From NCBI GenBank assembly GCA_023052935.1, contig CM041292.1, positions 104,587,906 through 104,651,905 of the forward strand: a stretch of DNA of 64,000 bases. The letters run 5' to 3'. A program made the translations under genes and the position numbers. Shown piece after piece: positions 1 through 11,504 of the stretch. The DNA comes from Piezodorus guildinii. Its lineage: Eukaryota; Arthropoda; Insecta; Hemiptera; Pentatomidae. Below the pieces are notes generated by a model. That model was given only the letters and a program-made list of their open reading frames with translations. It made no database searches and was not told where the DNA came from. The stretch's first letter is position 1, and the number at the start of each line of letters is the position of its first letter.

Positions 1-511
1 TTTACAATTTCAAAGTCTTCACTATTTTGAACATAGATTGTGGTTTTGTTCATATTATATTTTATATTTAAGTTTTTCACTTTTAATTTTAAATTGTTAA
101 TAGCACCACTGATGTTGTTGTAAGATGAATTTACTATTATGGGGGGATATTGACTTTTGCTCTGTTTTTGACTTATTATGTTTTTTAAGATTTCGGTATC
201 TTCTTCATCAAATCGGAAAGTATATCATAACTATTGGAGGTTTCAATGTTGAACTCACCTCTTTTACGTTTTGTTGACGTGCTGGCTGTCTGTTCGGCCA
301 TAGTTCGTGCTTGGCCCCCAACCGGGGCACTCTTGTTAGTATTTGTTTGATTGGTGAACAATTTGAGTAACAAACAAATGAGAAACACAAAATAAAAGAT
401 TTTTCGAAAGAAAAAAGAATGACTGTAATAAAATCACTGACTAAAGGAGAGACTGATTAGACCACTGAACTGTACCCTACGGCTGCTAGACGTGGACTCA
501 GACGTAACAGT
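1..511 (-). mobile_element. 5' end of a LINE with ORF1 start (Jockey-like), runs off the left edge
   Basis: On the minus strand an open frame begins near 388, with a likely ATG at 299-301 (MAEQTASTSTKRKRG). It reads into a stretch resembling ORF1 (gag-like nucleic-acid-binding protein) of arthropod Jockey/I-group LINEs: SYDILSDL, then, after a one-base frame break near 195-215, an acidic and then Asn/Ile-rich segment that stays open to base 1. Upstream (390-511) is a possible 5' UTR. Only the N-terminal part is in the window, so the reverse transcriptase is not visible. Family assignment rests on the general look of the N-terminus and is tentative. The frame break suggests a dead copy. Confidence 0.45.
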
Positions 512-1770
512 TAATATTTCATGAGTATTATAGGATTTGAAGAGAATATTCGACCCATTTTTTAAGGTTTTGCTGAACCAAATTATTTCTTAACGGTGTC
601 AAAGATGCGTAGCATTTTGCATAAGATATGTTTTGGAGTTCGGAAGACAGAATATCATGTGTATTTTAGTAATATGTTTATGTATTTCACACTCAAAAGT
701 TCGGTAACCAACGTATAGCTATTTACTAATTAGTAGATTGTAAATCCTAATTATTGGTCTCACAAATTGACAGACCGTAGTGTAATAATCGCATTCGGAT
801 TCCGGGAAGGCGTTGCTAAATTTCTAGAAAGAGAAAATGACGGAAACATTTTCTTTTCAGAAAAAAAAAATTATGGTGATTTGATTTTGATGTGCCTTTA
901 TCGCATAACCATTCACAAGCCGTTACAAGTTATCACAGGATGATGGAATGAAGGTCAAAGGAATTTTCAGATTTGCGACATATTTCGGGAATGGTTTATT
1001 CAACGAGGGTAAGCGACTCCGGCTGAAATATGGCACCAGAGGCCATGTCAGGCTGTCATAAATGCCGGAATTAGCAAGCATTGTGTCCAGGCTAGTGGAA
1101 ATGAACAAGTGAACGTTTGCTGTATTTTTTTTTTTTTCAAATCGGCCAGCTCCATAGCATATGATGAATAATGGACAGTAGTGTTACGATAGTGGAAACG
1201 AAACTTTCAGGTAATCCGATCAATAATATTTCTATGGATTAATTTATTACGACTCAAAGAATCTTGTTGAAGATTTAAAATTAATTTAGTCAACGATGTA
1301 AAAAATATTACAAATAAAAATATTTAGAAATCTAATTATAGTCATTTCAAACATTCCAAAATAACAACCAAAATAGGTAATGTAAAATAAACTACGTAAT
1401 AGTTGAAACTGTCATAAATCAATAAAGATATGTTATTCTGTAAAACGGTATGGAAACATCTGAACAGTGATTACCCTGACATAATATTTTACTACAAGCA
1501 TAAAAACAACTTTCAAATATTAACAATAAAAAATACAAACTTAATCTCTGGATCACTCCTATATTGGTCTATACTAAGAAGATACAACACAAAATAATAA
1601 TAATATGTTCTTTTATTAATTAATAAAGATAATAAATGTGTGTATGTAAAAATGAAATTTTTAAATAGCCAAGGGTTTTTATCACTTGGTGAAATTTGTT
1701 TGAAGGATGGCGACTCTCAATATGTGTCGTATTGATTGTAATTAGTAAGACAATAGGCAATAAAATCAGT
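512..1770. other. AT-rich non-coding stretch
   Basis: Frequent stops in all frames. A T-run lies near 1124-1137. No repeat boundary, RNA gene or coding signal is recognised. The short minus-strand frame at 923-1108 has no recognisable motif and is treated as chance. Confidence 0.6.
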
Positions 1771-1914
1771 AGAGATGCCTTCCTGGGGCACACCCAAGCT
1801 TTATGAAATGGGCACCCAAATATTAGGAGAAAAACCTCTCGGCGTATTCACCGTAGGTCTTGAAACAGTATGGATCTCTTCTTATTTACTGAGCTCTGGA
1901 ACCTTTATGGGTAA
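1771..1914 (+). mobile_element. SINE family A, body fragment without tRNA head
   Basis: Starts with the block around CTTCCTGGGGCACACCCAAG, then GAAACAGTATGGATCTCT and CCTTTATGGGT. This is the same order as in the fuller copies at 26485 and 63541 of this window. The tRNA-like head and the poly(T) tail are missing. The 75-residue frame across it is a by-product of the SINE. Confidence 0.7.
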
Positions 1915-2485
1915 GGTGACTAGATTTTTAGATGGTCAAAGCGGGACAACTCTGAAGAAGGGGGGGACAACAAAAATATTCATACAGAATAAAATAATGT
2001 AATATTTTTCTTATTTTTAACGTAAGTACAATTTATAAATATGAAAAAATGTATAATATTTTATTCCTTGACATATTTTATGTTTGAGTTAATTTGTTTC
2101 AGTAGATTGTTGTGATTTTTTAAAATATCGTAAAAACCTTCACAAGAATTTTCAATTTATATTTGAAACATTAAATTGCTTTTAAAGTTTCAACACTTAA
2201 TTTTGATTTTTCTGATGTCCACACTTCATTTTACTGTAGAAAAGACGTATAATTGTATGCTTTGATTCTTAAAGATTAATTGAAGATTGATTCACATTTT
2301 ACATTAACTTGTGATTATCTAACTGTTCTTTAGTAAACTACAATATTATATATCCGAAAATTAAAAAAATTACTAAATGTTATACACAAATACAGTACAA
2401 ATATTCGTTTCATATCGGCAAAATTGCGCAGTATTAGTTGCTCTAAACATAATTTAAACTAACACATTTTATTGTTATTTATAAC
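1915..2485. other. AT-rich non-coding stretch
   Basis: A short purine-rich patch (1950-1975) is followed by A/T-rich DNA up to the SINE target site. Nothing else is supported. Confidence 0.6.
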
Positions 2486-2497
2486 GAAATTAGTTTG

Positions 2498-2791
2498 GGG
2501 ATCACTTGTAGCTGGGTGGCTATCGTAACAGCCTCCCATGCTAAAGGTCACGGGTTCAAACCCGCAGGTGGTCCTAGGATATTTTAATGGGAGTAAAAAA
2601 TCCTTAGTTACGCCGTCCTTCGGAGGGGACGTTAAAAGGTGGTCCCGAACCTGTGCGATGTCAGGTACTCGTTAAAGATCCCTATCCTAATAAAACCTGG
2701 ATAGGCAAAATTCAGGACTCCCATTGTAGCATCGTCCGATTACCCACAGTAGCATAAAGTGACGTTAAATAAATAAACAAACAAACAATTA
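2498..2791 (+). mobile_element. SINE family C, full-length, flanked by 12-bp target duplications
   Basis: tRNA-like head with an A-box-like segment (around 2508-2521) and a B box GGTTCAAAC at 2553-2561. The body carries the CGCCGTCCTTCGGAGGGGAC / GACGTTAAA motifs seen in many invertebrate tRNA SINEs, and it ends in an ATAAATAAACAAAC tail. The 12-mer gaaattagtttg occurs at 2486-2497 and again at 2792-2803, so the insertion borders are exact. Other copies or pieces: 20505, 28986, 29240 and 48781. Confidence 0.88.
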
Positions 2792-2868
2792 GAAATTAGT
2801 TTGATTAACTAACAATTTTAAGCTAAGTTTGAGAAATATTATGTACTTATGAAATATATAAATAAATT

Positions 2869-3165
2869 CTTCCATTCTTCCAGTGGCGCGACAGGCCGTG
2901 TAGGCCCTGGGCCTTGCAGTGTAATCTCCTGAGAGATTACACTCGCTTTTCTCCATGCATTTTGTAGTGTAGGGTCATCACTCCCTAAGCCTAATTTTGT
3001 GAGTGGCCACCATTTGGCTGACGGGTCTCGCATACCTGGGGGAGAGTCTGTGAGTGAATTCCCATTTAATTACATCCTTATAAAAGTCCCGTCGGGACTG
3101 GGATTTGAACTCACAACTTTAGTATGAGAGACTAGCGCGCTAGCCACTCAGCTACGGGCTCCCCG
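2869..3165 (-). mobile_element. SINE family B (tRNA-Met-derived head), full-length, 13-bp target duplications
   Basis: On the minus strand the head reads like an elongator tRNA-Met: an AGTAGCTAGCGCGC-type A region, CAT at the anticodon position, and a TTTGAA-containing B box. The body is shared with copies at 12419 and 50478 and ends in CGCGCCACTGGAAGAA. The 13-mer atataaataaatt flanks it at 2856-2868 and 3166-3178, proving a retroposed insertion. The 64-residue frame here is not a gene. Confidence 0.9.
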
Positions 3166-3183
3166 ATATAAATAAATTGCTTA

Positions 3184-4057
3184 CCTTAATTTTTATGGTA
3201 AGTAGTAGATTTGTAGCCGTGCTAAATGCCTTTGCAGAAGAGCTTTCTATTTACCATAAAAACGGACTTCTTCGATAAAAAGACGACATACTGGAAAAAG
3301 CACATAACCATTATCTCTCAGCCGACATACAAAGGACCCTAAATTCGACTAACTATCCTTTATATAGATTACTATGCAATTACAATGCTCCCAACCCTGA
3401 AACGTACCTCACATTTAAAGTACATATAAAGAAATTGAGATGTGTCAGCCAATTAAGAGTTGAATATCCATAACATATTAGAATCTATGGAAAAAACTCA
3501 GATTTTTTGTTCAAGTCACAAGAAAGCTGTATATTATGCAATCGATTTTTCTACAACAGTCTACATCATATTCTCCTTCACTGCCTGGCACACAATGAAA
3601 ATAGACGACAATTTCTTCAAAACTTCATCTTAGAATCTTCCGACAACCAAAGTATTCATGCTATACTGAGTATCGATAATCATAAATCATAAAGTGTACT
3701 ATTACATGATGGGAGTTCAAAAAGTGCTCAATTCTTTATCCTATAACATTTTTTCTATTCAGTGCTTATTTTTATTTTATCTTCAAAGTGATATTTTGTT
3801 GTTTTATTGTTTCTGTTATAGCACCAGTAACTGTTTATTCTTTAATCTGCAATTTACTTTTGAAAGTCGAATTGTTTTAGTAAATTTTCACTATTATTTT
3901 ATTTATTTTTAAATAATATGTATATAAAGTTCTAAAACCAAAATATTGTAATTTATAGCCAAGCTAGGCTCTATTTGTATGGGGAAGCCCCAAAGACAAA
4001 ATAAAATTTCTATTCTATTCTATTCCTTAATTTTTTATGGTAAATAGTAGATTTGTA
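3184..4057 (+). mobile_element. 5'-truncated LINE with C-terminal ORF2 and a 32-bp target duplication
   Basis: The insert is 3216-4024. It encodes the C-terminal part of a non-LTR ORF2, including a cysteine/histidine zinc-binding motif (CILCNR ... LHHILLHCLAHNENRRQFL, about 3525-3615), with stops upstream. It ends in a (TTCTA)n tail at about 4007-4024. The flanks 3184-3215 and 4025-4057 match over 32 positions, apart from one base change and one extra T. This is an unusually long and well preserved target-site duplication. The zinc motif and pentanucleotide tail fit CR1/Jockey-group elements, but the clade is not proven. Confidence 0.82.
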
Positions 4058-4174
4058 ATAATTATTTGTTTAATTAGTTTGCTAGCACGCAGTACGAACA
4101 CGAAGTGTATCATCTGAGAGACAAACACAATTTGACTGGGTAGCAAAAGCAATATGTTATTCGTCGTAGCCCGT

Positions 4175-4225
4175 AGGATTCTTAGAACGCAAAACAAATT
4201 GAAGGATTCTTAGAACACAAAACAA
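4175..4225 (+). repeat. Imperfect tandem duplication, 28-bp unit x 2
   Basis: AGGATTCTTAGAACGCAAAA is followed 28 bases later by the same block with one change (ACAC for ACGC). Confidence 0.8.
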
Positions 4226-4273
4226 TGATTTTCATGAATCGCGGTCGCGGGCCGCGGGACGTCTTGTCACCTT

Positions 4274-4308
4274 ATTTATGGGTTGTAGAGGTACAGGTTT
4301 TTTTTTCT
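4274..4308 (+). mobile_element. SINE family A, 3' tip only
   Basis: ATGGGTTGTAGAGGTACAGG followed by a T-run is the 3' end of SINE A. The rest is absent. Confidence 0.45.
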
Positions 4309-5369
4309 TTTTAAGGAAATAAACACCATAATAGTAAAACATTTTTTAAATGAATATTTAATTTTATTATCTTATATATATATACTTGATTTTCCTAAAT
4401 AAAGTTTCAATTTAGCATCGTTTAATGTCTCTGTTAATATGATTTAGATATATCACTACGACCTGATGAGATAACCTGACTTTAATTGCTTTAAAAAATA
4501 TGCAACACCAATGAAGGTTTGTGGTTTGCATACAAGCCTAAGATAAACAAGAACAGTTAACCCATACTACTATCTTTCTGTTCTTGAAGCGAATGTGTCA
4601 CACACTTCAAGGATCAAGATTCTATAGAAAAATATGTATTTATAGTTTAGCATTATTATATAGTACAGAATAATACCAACACCAATCTACTAAAATATTC
4701 AATTTTTCTTAATTGATTTTTATATGAGGTTTCGGGTTTTACTGATTTCTAGTTGAAAACCATCTTCTTTTGTTAGTCTAGTTTATTAGGTCTTCCCGTT
4801 TCTAAGCAGGAATAGTCCAGCTACAAAACTGTATTCGTTAACATTTTCCTTCTCTTGTAATAACATCGTTCATTAGGAACATTCATAATGTTATTCTTTA
4901 AAATACTAAAAGGAAATGAAGTAATTTAACACAGAATAGAAGTGCTAAACTATTTTTTCTTTCTTAAACATATCAGAATTCTCGTTTTTGTAATCAACCA
5001 TCTAATAATAACACTTTTTTTATAATCAAATACACAAGAATTTAGAGTTTTTTTACTGTTTTTTTTTACAATGAATATTACGAAAATGATTAGTAATGCC
5101 AATTTCAGCCAGAACCAGTTAGTTATTTTTTAATACATATTTACAATGATTGTCATTTCATTTTTGCCTGTCTTTCACTTATCTTAAAGTTTTTATTTAA
5201 ACTATAAAAACAAAATTTAATATTTTTTAATCCAATACTTCTCAATTTATTTTTTTTTTAAATTATTAAATACTCAAATATATAAAACTTTTTAAAATAA
5301 GTTTCATTAACCTATAATAAATGTAACTAACAATTCTAGTCCTAAAGTGTTCAGGCTACACAGTAATTT
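4309..5369. other. AT-rich non-coding stretch
   Basis: Long A/T runs and stops in every frame. No coding, RNA or repeat assignment is possible by eye. Confidence 0.6.
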
Positions 5370-7706
5370 TTACATTCACTTACTATATATAGTAAGGGAA
5401 AGTATTGCGATCGTGAAAATTTTCCAATTTCAATTTTCAACGGAATTACACATTTTGGGGTCCCCTGAGTCCAAATAACCAAGTCCCGCAAAAAGGTCTA
5501 TGTGTGTTTTTTTTTTGGTTAGGGGAAAAATCTTTCATGAGACGAAGTGCAACAATCAAGTCACACAACAGTGTGAGATTCCTACTCACTAAAAAAACAC
5601 CTCCCAATTCGTCTTTACCACCCCACGGAACTGCTGTCAAGCATTACTTCGCGGGGGGCAGAAGGGCTAAATGCCTACTTCTTTCCTGGACATCCTATTT
5701 CGGCTAGGCCAATGCCCTGCCTCTCCTTTCGTGCTCCTGTTCTCTAAGTCTTTTGTCAATTTGTGCTGCATAATCAGCTACAGCGCTCCAACTCTCCTGG
5801 CTGGTCATCATCGAAGCGACTACATTTTCTGGCGACAATTTCGTTCCTAATTTAGTGTCTAGCTCGGACTTTTCTGGAATGAATCCTGAACAAGAGAAGA
5901 ATGTATGTTCCGCTGTTTGTTCCAGTGGGTCACAGGATGGGCACGATGAGCTATCCTCTATTTTGAATCGGGCTAAGTAGGCTCTGAAGCAACCATGTCC
6001 AGTAAGTAGTTGAGTGATATAATAATCAACAGCTCCGTGTTTTCGGGATATCCATGTCGATATATCGGGAATGAGGCGGTAGGTACATCTTCCAGAAGAT
6101 GAGGCGTTCCTGCGCCTCTGCCATCTTTCAAGAGTATGTGTTCTCTCTTGTTTCTCTAAAGTAGCCTAGTGAGCATCCAGCTCTTCTCGTTTTCTTTGGT
6201 AGATCCTCCTGCGTTCACCCGCCAAAAGATCAATCGGAGGCATGTCTGCTATGACGCATATAGCATCGTAGGAGACAGTGCGAAAAGCTCGAGCAACACG
6301 CAGTGCACTTCTTCGATGCACGCTGATAACTTTACGGACATAAGAATGCACTTGAGAGGATTCTGCCCAGATCGGTGCTGCATACAAAAGCGTGGAAATG
6401 GCTACATTAGCCAAAAGCTTTCTTTGATTTCCCCTTGGCCCACCAATATTTGGCATGATTCTGGCCAATTCATTTACCATTTGCGCTGCTCAGGTACTAA
6501 CTTTATGCAGGTGTTCATCAAATCGAATTCTGGCATCAATCTGCACCCCGAGATATCTAATCGATGGCTTAGATAGAATATCGTACTTCCCGACGGTGGA
6601 ACTGACTGTCTCTCTTACTTTCCTACTGGTTATCAATACTGCCTCAGTTTTATGATCAGCAAGCTGGAGGCCTGCTCCTGAAAGCCACTGACGAATGATA
6701 AAGATTGCCTTGTCCCCATTATAAGTTATCTCCTCCAACAGTTTCCCACGAACTATGATAGCCCGATCATCATCAAAACCGAGCGTTATAGTTTCTTCTG
6801 GTAGGGGCAACCTGAGCACCGCGTCATACATAACATTCCACAGCAGCGGCCCTAGAACGGAGCCTTGAGGAACGCCACATGTAACCTTGTAGCTTTGTAG
6901 CTGTAACCTTGTAGCCACATGTACCTTGTAGCTGTAACCTTTTGTGTGTGAGTGTGTGTGTGTGTGTGATAACTCCTGGGCGGAAACGGTAAGTCCTATG
7001 AAACTGAAATTTCATATTTAAGACAAATATACGTCCGAGACGTTACAAAACCTTTTTCATCAAAATGAGCTTACCAGAAGAGCCACTTTATACCTTATAC
7101 TTTATATAGATTTTCTCGAAAACGGTTTCGACGATTTTGATTAATCTTGCTATATCAAAATAAAATTTAATGGGCTTTAATATCATTTAGGTTTCATTCG
7201 GATTAAAATAGTCTGACAGGGCTTAAATACCGATATTTTAAATTTTCTTTCTCTAAAGTACCTTTAATTTTGTTGATTCTATAAAAATAAATATATTATC
7301 TTGTTTCCACTTATGAAAAGCAGGTAAATATGCAAGTTGAGCGAATTCAAAAAGCAACTAAATGAGAAAACTGAAAAATAATTTTAAGCAATTTTTTGTA
7401 TTTGAACATAAAAACAGTAATATACATGTATAATATACCGTTGGAAAGCTAAAGATTTTAGAAAAAATATTATCTCTTACAAAAGCTTTTAAAAGTTAAT
7501 AGAGAGTGATGAAAAACCGATAAAACTAACTGATTATTTTAGATAATAATACAATCTATTTTTTAATAAAACACATTTTTCTTTAGAAATTCCATTTAAT
7601 TAATTCTTTAATGGTTCCACTCATTTTAATCTCTTACTGTATTTGAAAATTCTTTAATCGATTTTAAAAACGGAGGTAAGTGAAAGTCGTGTGTTGCCCG
7701 CACCAG
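5370..7706 (-). repeat. 0.9-kb repeat family, copy 1, split by an R1-like LINE
   Basis: Minus-strand copy of the window's main dispersed repeat. One terminus lies at 7675-7706 (on the minus strand: TGGTGCGGGCAACACACGAC, then TTTCACTTACC). The other is at 5370-5395 (a GTAAGTGAATG terminus next to GCAATACTTTCCC). Conserved inner blocks, such as the segment meaning 'GACCCTAAAACG' and 'AGCCCTGTCAGACTATTT' in the forward copies, are present on both sides of the LINE at 5508-6935, so the LINE inserted into a pre-existing copy. Confidence 0.82.
5508..6935 (-). mobile_element. R1/Jockey-group LINE, 5'-truncated, nested in repeat copy 1
   Basis: The minus strand encodes part of a reverse transcriptase beginning at CGVPQGSVLGP (6866-6898), with a degenerate catalytic box (GFDDDRA in place of YADD), the SIRYLGVQID block and, after an in-frame stop at about 6481-6489, the thumb region LLANVAISTLLYAAPIW. 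Downstream minus-strand sequence (5700-6165) in shifting frames has the C-terminal Cys/His finger (CPSC ... EHTFFSC). An 11-base T-run at 5508-5518 is the inverted poly(A) tail. GTGTG-rich flanks on both sides probably contain the target site. The in-frame stop and shifts make it a dead copy. Confidence 0.85.
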
Positions 7707-8415
7707 ATTTTTTTTCATATAGTTGGAATGCATTTAAAAGTTTTAAAATCATACATCAGAAAAATTTTATGTGGATAACTGAACTGGAATAAACTAAAAC
7801 CAAAATATAATTTTAAACGAAAAAAAAATCATACACTTAGCGTGAACTTATATTGCCGAAAGGAAACGTTTTTTCTTCTCCAAATATCTTTCTAACCACC
7901 CGGTAAGTACTTTTTATACTTATAAAAAGAATAAGCTATATTTGAACAGATTATAATTAAATAGCATGAGACTGTGAAATTCGTTATTTTATTTAATGAA
8001 GGTAATGATAGACAGGGCTGTAATTAGATGCTCCATAGAGTAATTGAAAAAAAGTATCAGTTAATAGGAAATAGGGTAGAACAGTACAATAAGATATAAA
8101 TAGGGACACCTAAAGCAACCACAGTATATTAATAACCTTTCGCTAATGAAACAAATTAAATCGAAATGTTATGAAAAGCCTATGAATAGCAAAAAGATTT
8201 CATCCCGCTTTTTGATTTAATTCTTAAATTCAACGTTACCAACTTTTTATAGCCTAAAGTGCACTCGCTTGACAAAAAAAAAAAAGGATAATTTAATAAT
8301 AGCATTAAATATCAAACCAATGAGATGTTTTATTCTTTTGTCTGACTTAATGAAAAATACTATTCGTAAATTTTTTTTTGTTAAATAAGACTGTAGAAGG
8401 TATTCTGTTTTTTAG
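7707..8415. other. AT-rich intronic or upstream sequence before the first recognised exon
   Basis: A/T-rich with stops throughout. It ends in a TTCTGTTTTTTAG acceptor at 8403-8415. I found no earlier exon of the gene in 1-8415. Confidence 0.5.
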
Positions 8416-8528
8416 ATCATCTTCACACTGGTATCCTATCGATGAAACTACAATAAACCCAAGGAATGAACAACTTTTTCAAGATGATGAAGATTTTGAA
8501 GGCAGTGGATCAACAGAATTACAACAGA
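8416..8528 (+). CDS. Exon of TSP1-EGF gene: acidic segment with GAG-attachment-like EGSGS
   Basis: Bounded by a polypyrimidine acceptor (TTTTTTAG, 8408-8415) and a GTAAGT donor (8529-8534). The exon enters in phase 2 and leaves in phase 1, giving 37 whole codons: a Ser/His/Trp/Tyr-containing start, an NPRNEQLFQ stretch, then the acidic run DDEDFEGSGSTE. A Ser-Gly pair inside an acidic cluster is the classic context for xylosylation in syndecan-like proteoglycans; that role is inferred here, not shown. It joins in frame with the TSP1 exon at 11505: the final base a plus aa gives Lys. No homology to a named protein is recognised. The exon call rests on the splice sites, the open frame and phase agreement with its neighbour. 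Confidence 0.6.
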
Positions 8529-9716
8529 GTAAGTATAATTCAAAATAAAATATTTTTTCTAACAAATATAATTTATTTATTTACTTATCGTTGAAGATAA
8601 TTAATGTTACAAGTATTATAGAACTGAATTCAATTTTATTTTACACTATAGAACATTTTCTCTTCGTACTGATCAATAATAAATATATGCACGATAGAAC
8701 TAATTAAAGTAGCTAATCAATAAAATATGACTAAGATGACAATATCTAGTTCATACCAATTAAAAATATTTCTTCATAGTTCTGGATTTCATAAATCATG
8801 ACAGATGCAATTTTTGAAAAGTATTGACAAGAATATGATCCTAAATGTGTCTGGCCAATCTCAACGATTTTTTATTTTATATTTTTTTCCGGAGAGACTA
8901 TACATTAAATTATTATGCAGTGCGAAAAACTAGAGGCTTACTTTTCACAGGAGTCCCTTGACAAATTAGGAAACAATGAGAGTAAAAAACACATTTTAAT
9001 TTAATATCGTAGATGCTGACGGGAGTAGGAATATAATTCTGGTACCATTAAATAAATAAAAAAAAAGTAATTAGCGATTACATATATATATATATATATA
9101 TAAAATATATATGAATAAAACTTGGGGTTGGATTGAAAGATTTTTATCTAACAACTTGTTGTTTTTCGATTTTAATAAAAATAAATAAAATAAAATAATT
9201 TTTAGGAGTGAGGAATCTAAACATGAGATTAGTTTTTAAGGAAAATTATTAGGATCACTATAATGACGATATTCTTTATATTTTTAAACCTATTAAAAAG
9301 CATAACACATAAATATTTCAATGGTTTACTTATTTACTTATGTTCATTTTTTATTTTTTCAGTTGGAAATAGGAACATTTTGATATCAAACTTATTTTTA
9401 TACCTTAATTAAAACCAGCGATATTAAATAAAATGTGTTTTGCCTTTCAATTTTCCTGATGTTTTGTGGAACTTCTAGGAAGCGCTGGCATTTTGAAGAG
9501 ACTGATATTTTAATGTCTAGTTTCACTTAAAAAACGTTATTAAAATCATTGAGACACATTAAGTACATCTTATTAACTGCTGAAACATGATAAATTTGTG
9601 CTAAATAAAAATAAGGTACTTAATGTGAAACCAGCTATTTGGCGTCACAAAATGCTTTCTGGTATACTAGACCTCATCGTGTAACACAACCCAATAGCGG
9701 TACTGGATGAGACGAC

Positions 9717-9755
9717 CCACCGTACACGGTAACGTATGATTATACCGTACGGTGG
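9717..9755. repeat. Short GC-rich hairpin
   Basis: CCACCGTAC at 9717-9725 is perfectly inverted as GTACGGTGG at 9747-9755, with further partial pairing of GGTA/TACC inside. It stands out in AT-rich intron DNA. It could be a MITE end-to-end remnant; no function is assigned. Confidence 0.6.
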
Positions 9756-10512
9756 TGTTTTTGAACCCTGTTGATATTCTAGTGGTCAAAAAATGAATGA
9801 AAACGCAATAACGTTAATAAAAATATCTCCAGAGTTATAAAACATAAGGCACAAAAGAAGATATTCTTTTAATATTTATCACTATACACCTTATTAAAGA
9901 ACCTTAAACATTGTATCTACAATATATCTATATTTTTACATTTACAGAGCACAGAAAAAGTCCGCGATAACTTCCTTGCTGAACTGTTGGCCTAGTAACT
10001 GTATGAATTCTAAGTTATGTACTGAATGTACCTTACTTTTTAAACGTAAAATCTATATTAAAATATTTTGTTCTTATGGACTTTCCATTATTTTAATAAT
10101 ACAAATAACTGTCTAATAAGGAGGTAATCATTTCCTGATTTCTTCATCTGGAAGAATCAAAGTTCGTTTTAAATATTTATAAGTCTTTACAGGTTTGTCA
10201 GGAAGTAAGAAATAAATAAAATTCATGAAGTTTTCAATTAGTTTAATCTTCATTCATAATTCAGCGACCGATCGATCAAACCACGCTGAATATATCGGCA
10301 TGTTTTTTTTGTTTGTTTTTTTTTTAGTTTTTTTTTTTAATATCCCTTGTTTATATATCCAGTATCCCATGATGATCTTGTTATCATAAGCAGACATTTG
10401 AAAAAATAGAAACGTGGATCGCTTTAATGAATATAGTTAACCATTAAGAATAACAGGAAGGAATTAGTCCGGGAGGCGGTCAGTAAAATAAACAATTAAA
10501 TAGTTTTCACTA

Positions 10513-10643
10513 TTCATCGTCTGCCAACGTTTCGACCCCAATTGTGGGTCATCATCATTAAATTCGTTTTGTTTTGATTGCTGATCCCGCCTACAATTCG
10601 CCCCGATGATGACCCACAATGGTGATTGAAACGTTGTTAGACA
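10513..10643. ncRNA. Inverted pair of hammerhead-ribozyme-like motifs (Penelope-like remnant)
   Basis: The minus strand (10559-10513) reads TGATGAT, then GACCC, a 7-base loop and GGGTC, then GAAAC GTTGG. That is the order core-stem II-GAAA-stem III of a hammerhead. The plus strand (10604-10643) reads CGATGATGACCCACAAT, a degenerate stem, then GAAAC GTTG. Hammerheads of this layout are known from the terminal repeats of Penelope-like retroelements and from retrozymes. Both copies have changes in the CUGAUGA core, so activity is doubtful. Confidence 0.5.
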
Positions 10644-11504
10644 ATAAATAGATACAACTATTTAATTATCTCTTGTACTGAAGCCACCCGGACTGCTTCC
10701 TTCCTGTTGATTGTTTTAAGTAAAGCGTTGCTTTCTACATCCCCAAACCTCACATTGAGCTGTATATTTGTAGGTTGATTGTATTATTTCATTAAACATA
10801 ATTCAAAATGGCAATCTATTCCAACATTCTTTATACTTTTATTCTTTTAAGCTGTGTTCATATGATTCGACATTATTAAACATCATAACTGATATCATAC
10901 AAATAAATGTGACATAAATATTTAATTAATGATTAATATGTATTAATACTAATAATTATGTATTAATATTAATGATTAATACATAAATATTTATTAATGA
11001 CATAAAGCGAGAATCAAAACCTGATGTACATTAAAACAATAAAGTAAATTAAATATAAGCAATTACATAAGTCATAAAAGTTGAAAAATTTATGAACTTG
11101 GCTCAAGCATTATTTGTTTCATTGACCCTTGTTGACATCTTTTTACGTTAAAAACTTTTGCTTTCTTAAACTTTTTAAGTGGTCTTAAGTTCAAGTTGAC
11201 GTTTCACCAAAAGTTTTTGATCCTTCTAAAATTATAAAATATCTTTAGAAGCTCGTTTAAGCTAGAGATTCAATGCTGTTAACTTTACAAAACATTAACT
11301 GATCGTTTAGAGGTAACTAAAAACTGAAATAATTATTTCAGATGTTTTGTTTTTTATGCAAAAATCGTTCAACATTGTGTATTGAAATGTATTATTAAAG
11401 TAATTAATATATCGGATCGAATTTGCCTAAGCATCATTAGATATAAGTTATGAATAAATACAAAATAATATTATGGGGGAAATTTAATAAATATATTTTT
11501 TTAG

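Larger units (their letters stand above)
8529..11504 (+). other. Intron (2976 bp) between acidic exon and TSP1 exon
   Basis: Donor GTAAGT, acceptor TTTTTTTAG. It holds a (TA)n tract near 9080-9110, a short hairpin (9717-9755), the hammerhead-like inverted pair (10513-10643), T-runs at 10300-10340 and AT-rich self-complementary DNA at 10920-11000. No coding potential is seen. Confidence 0.55.

Noticed and set aside
185..388. 67-residue minus-strand frame as a host gene
   Set aside because: Its sequence fits a LINE ORF1 N-terminus with a frame break; it continues in another frame to the window edge.
1775..2002. 75-residue plus-strand frame
   Set aside because: It lies on a SINE A body that recurs many times in the window.
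4230..4260. GC-rich palindrome GCGGTCGCGGGCCGCGGGAC as a regulatory site
   Set aside because: Too short and isolated to assign a role.
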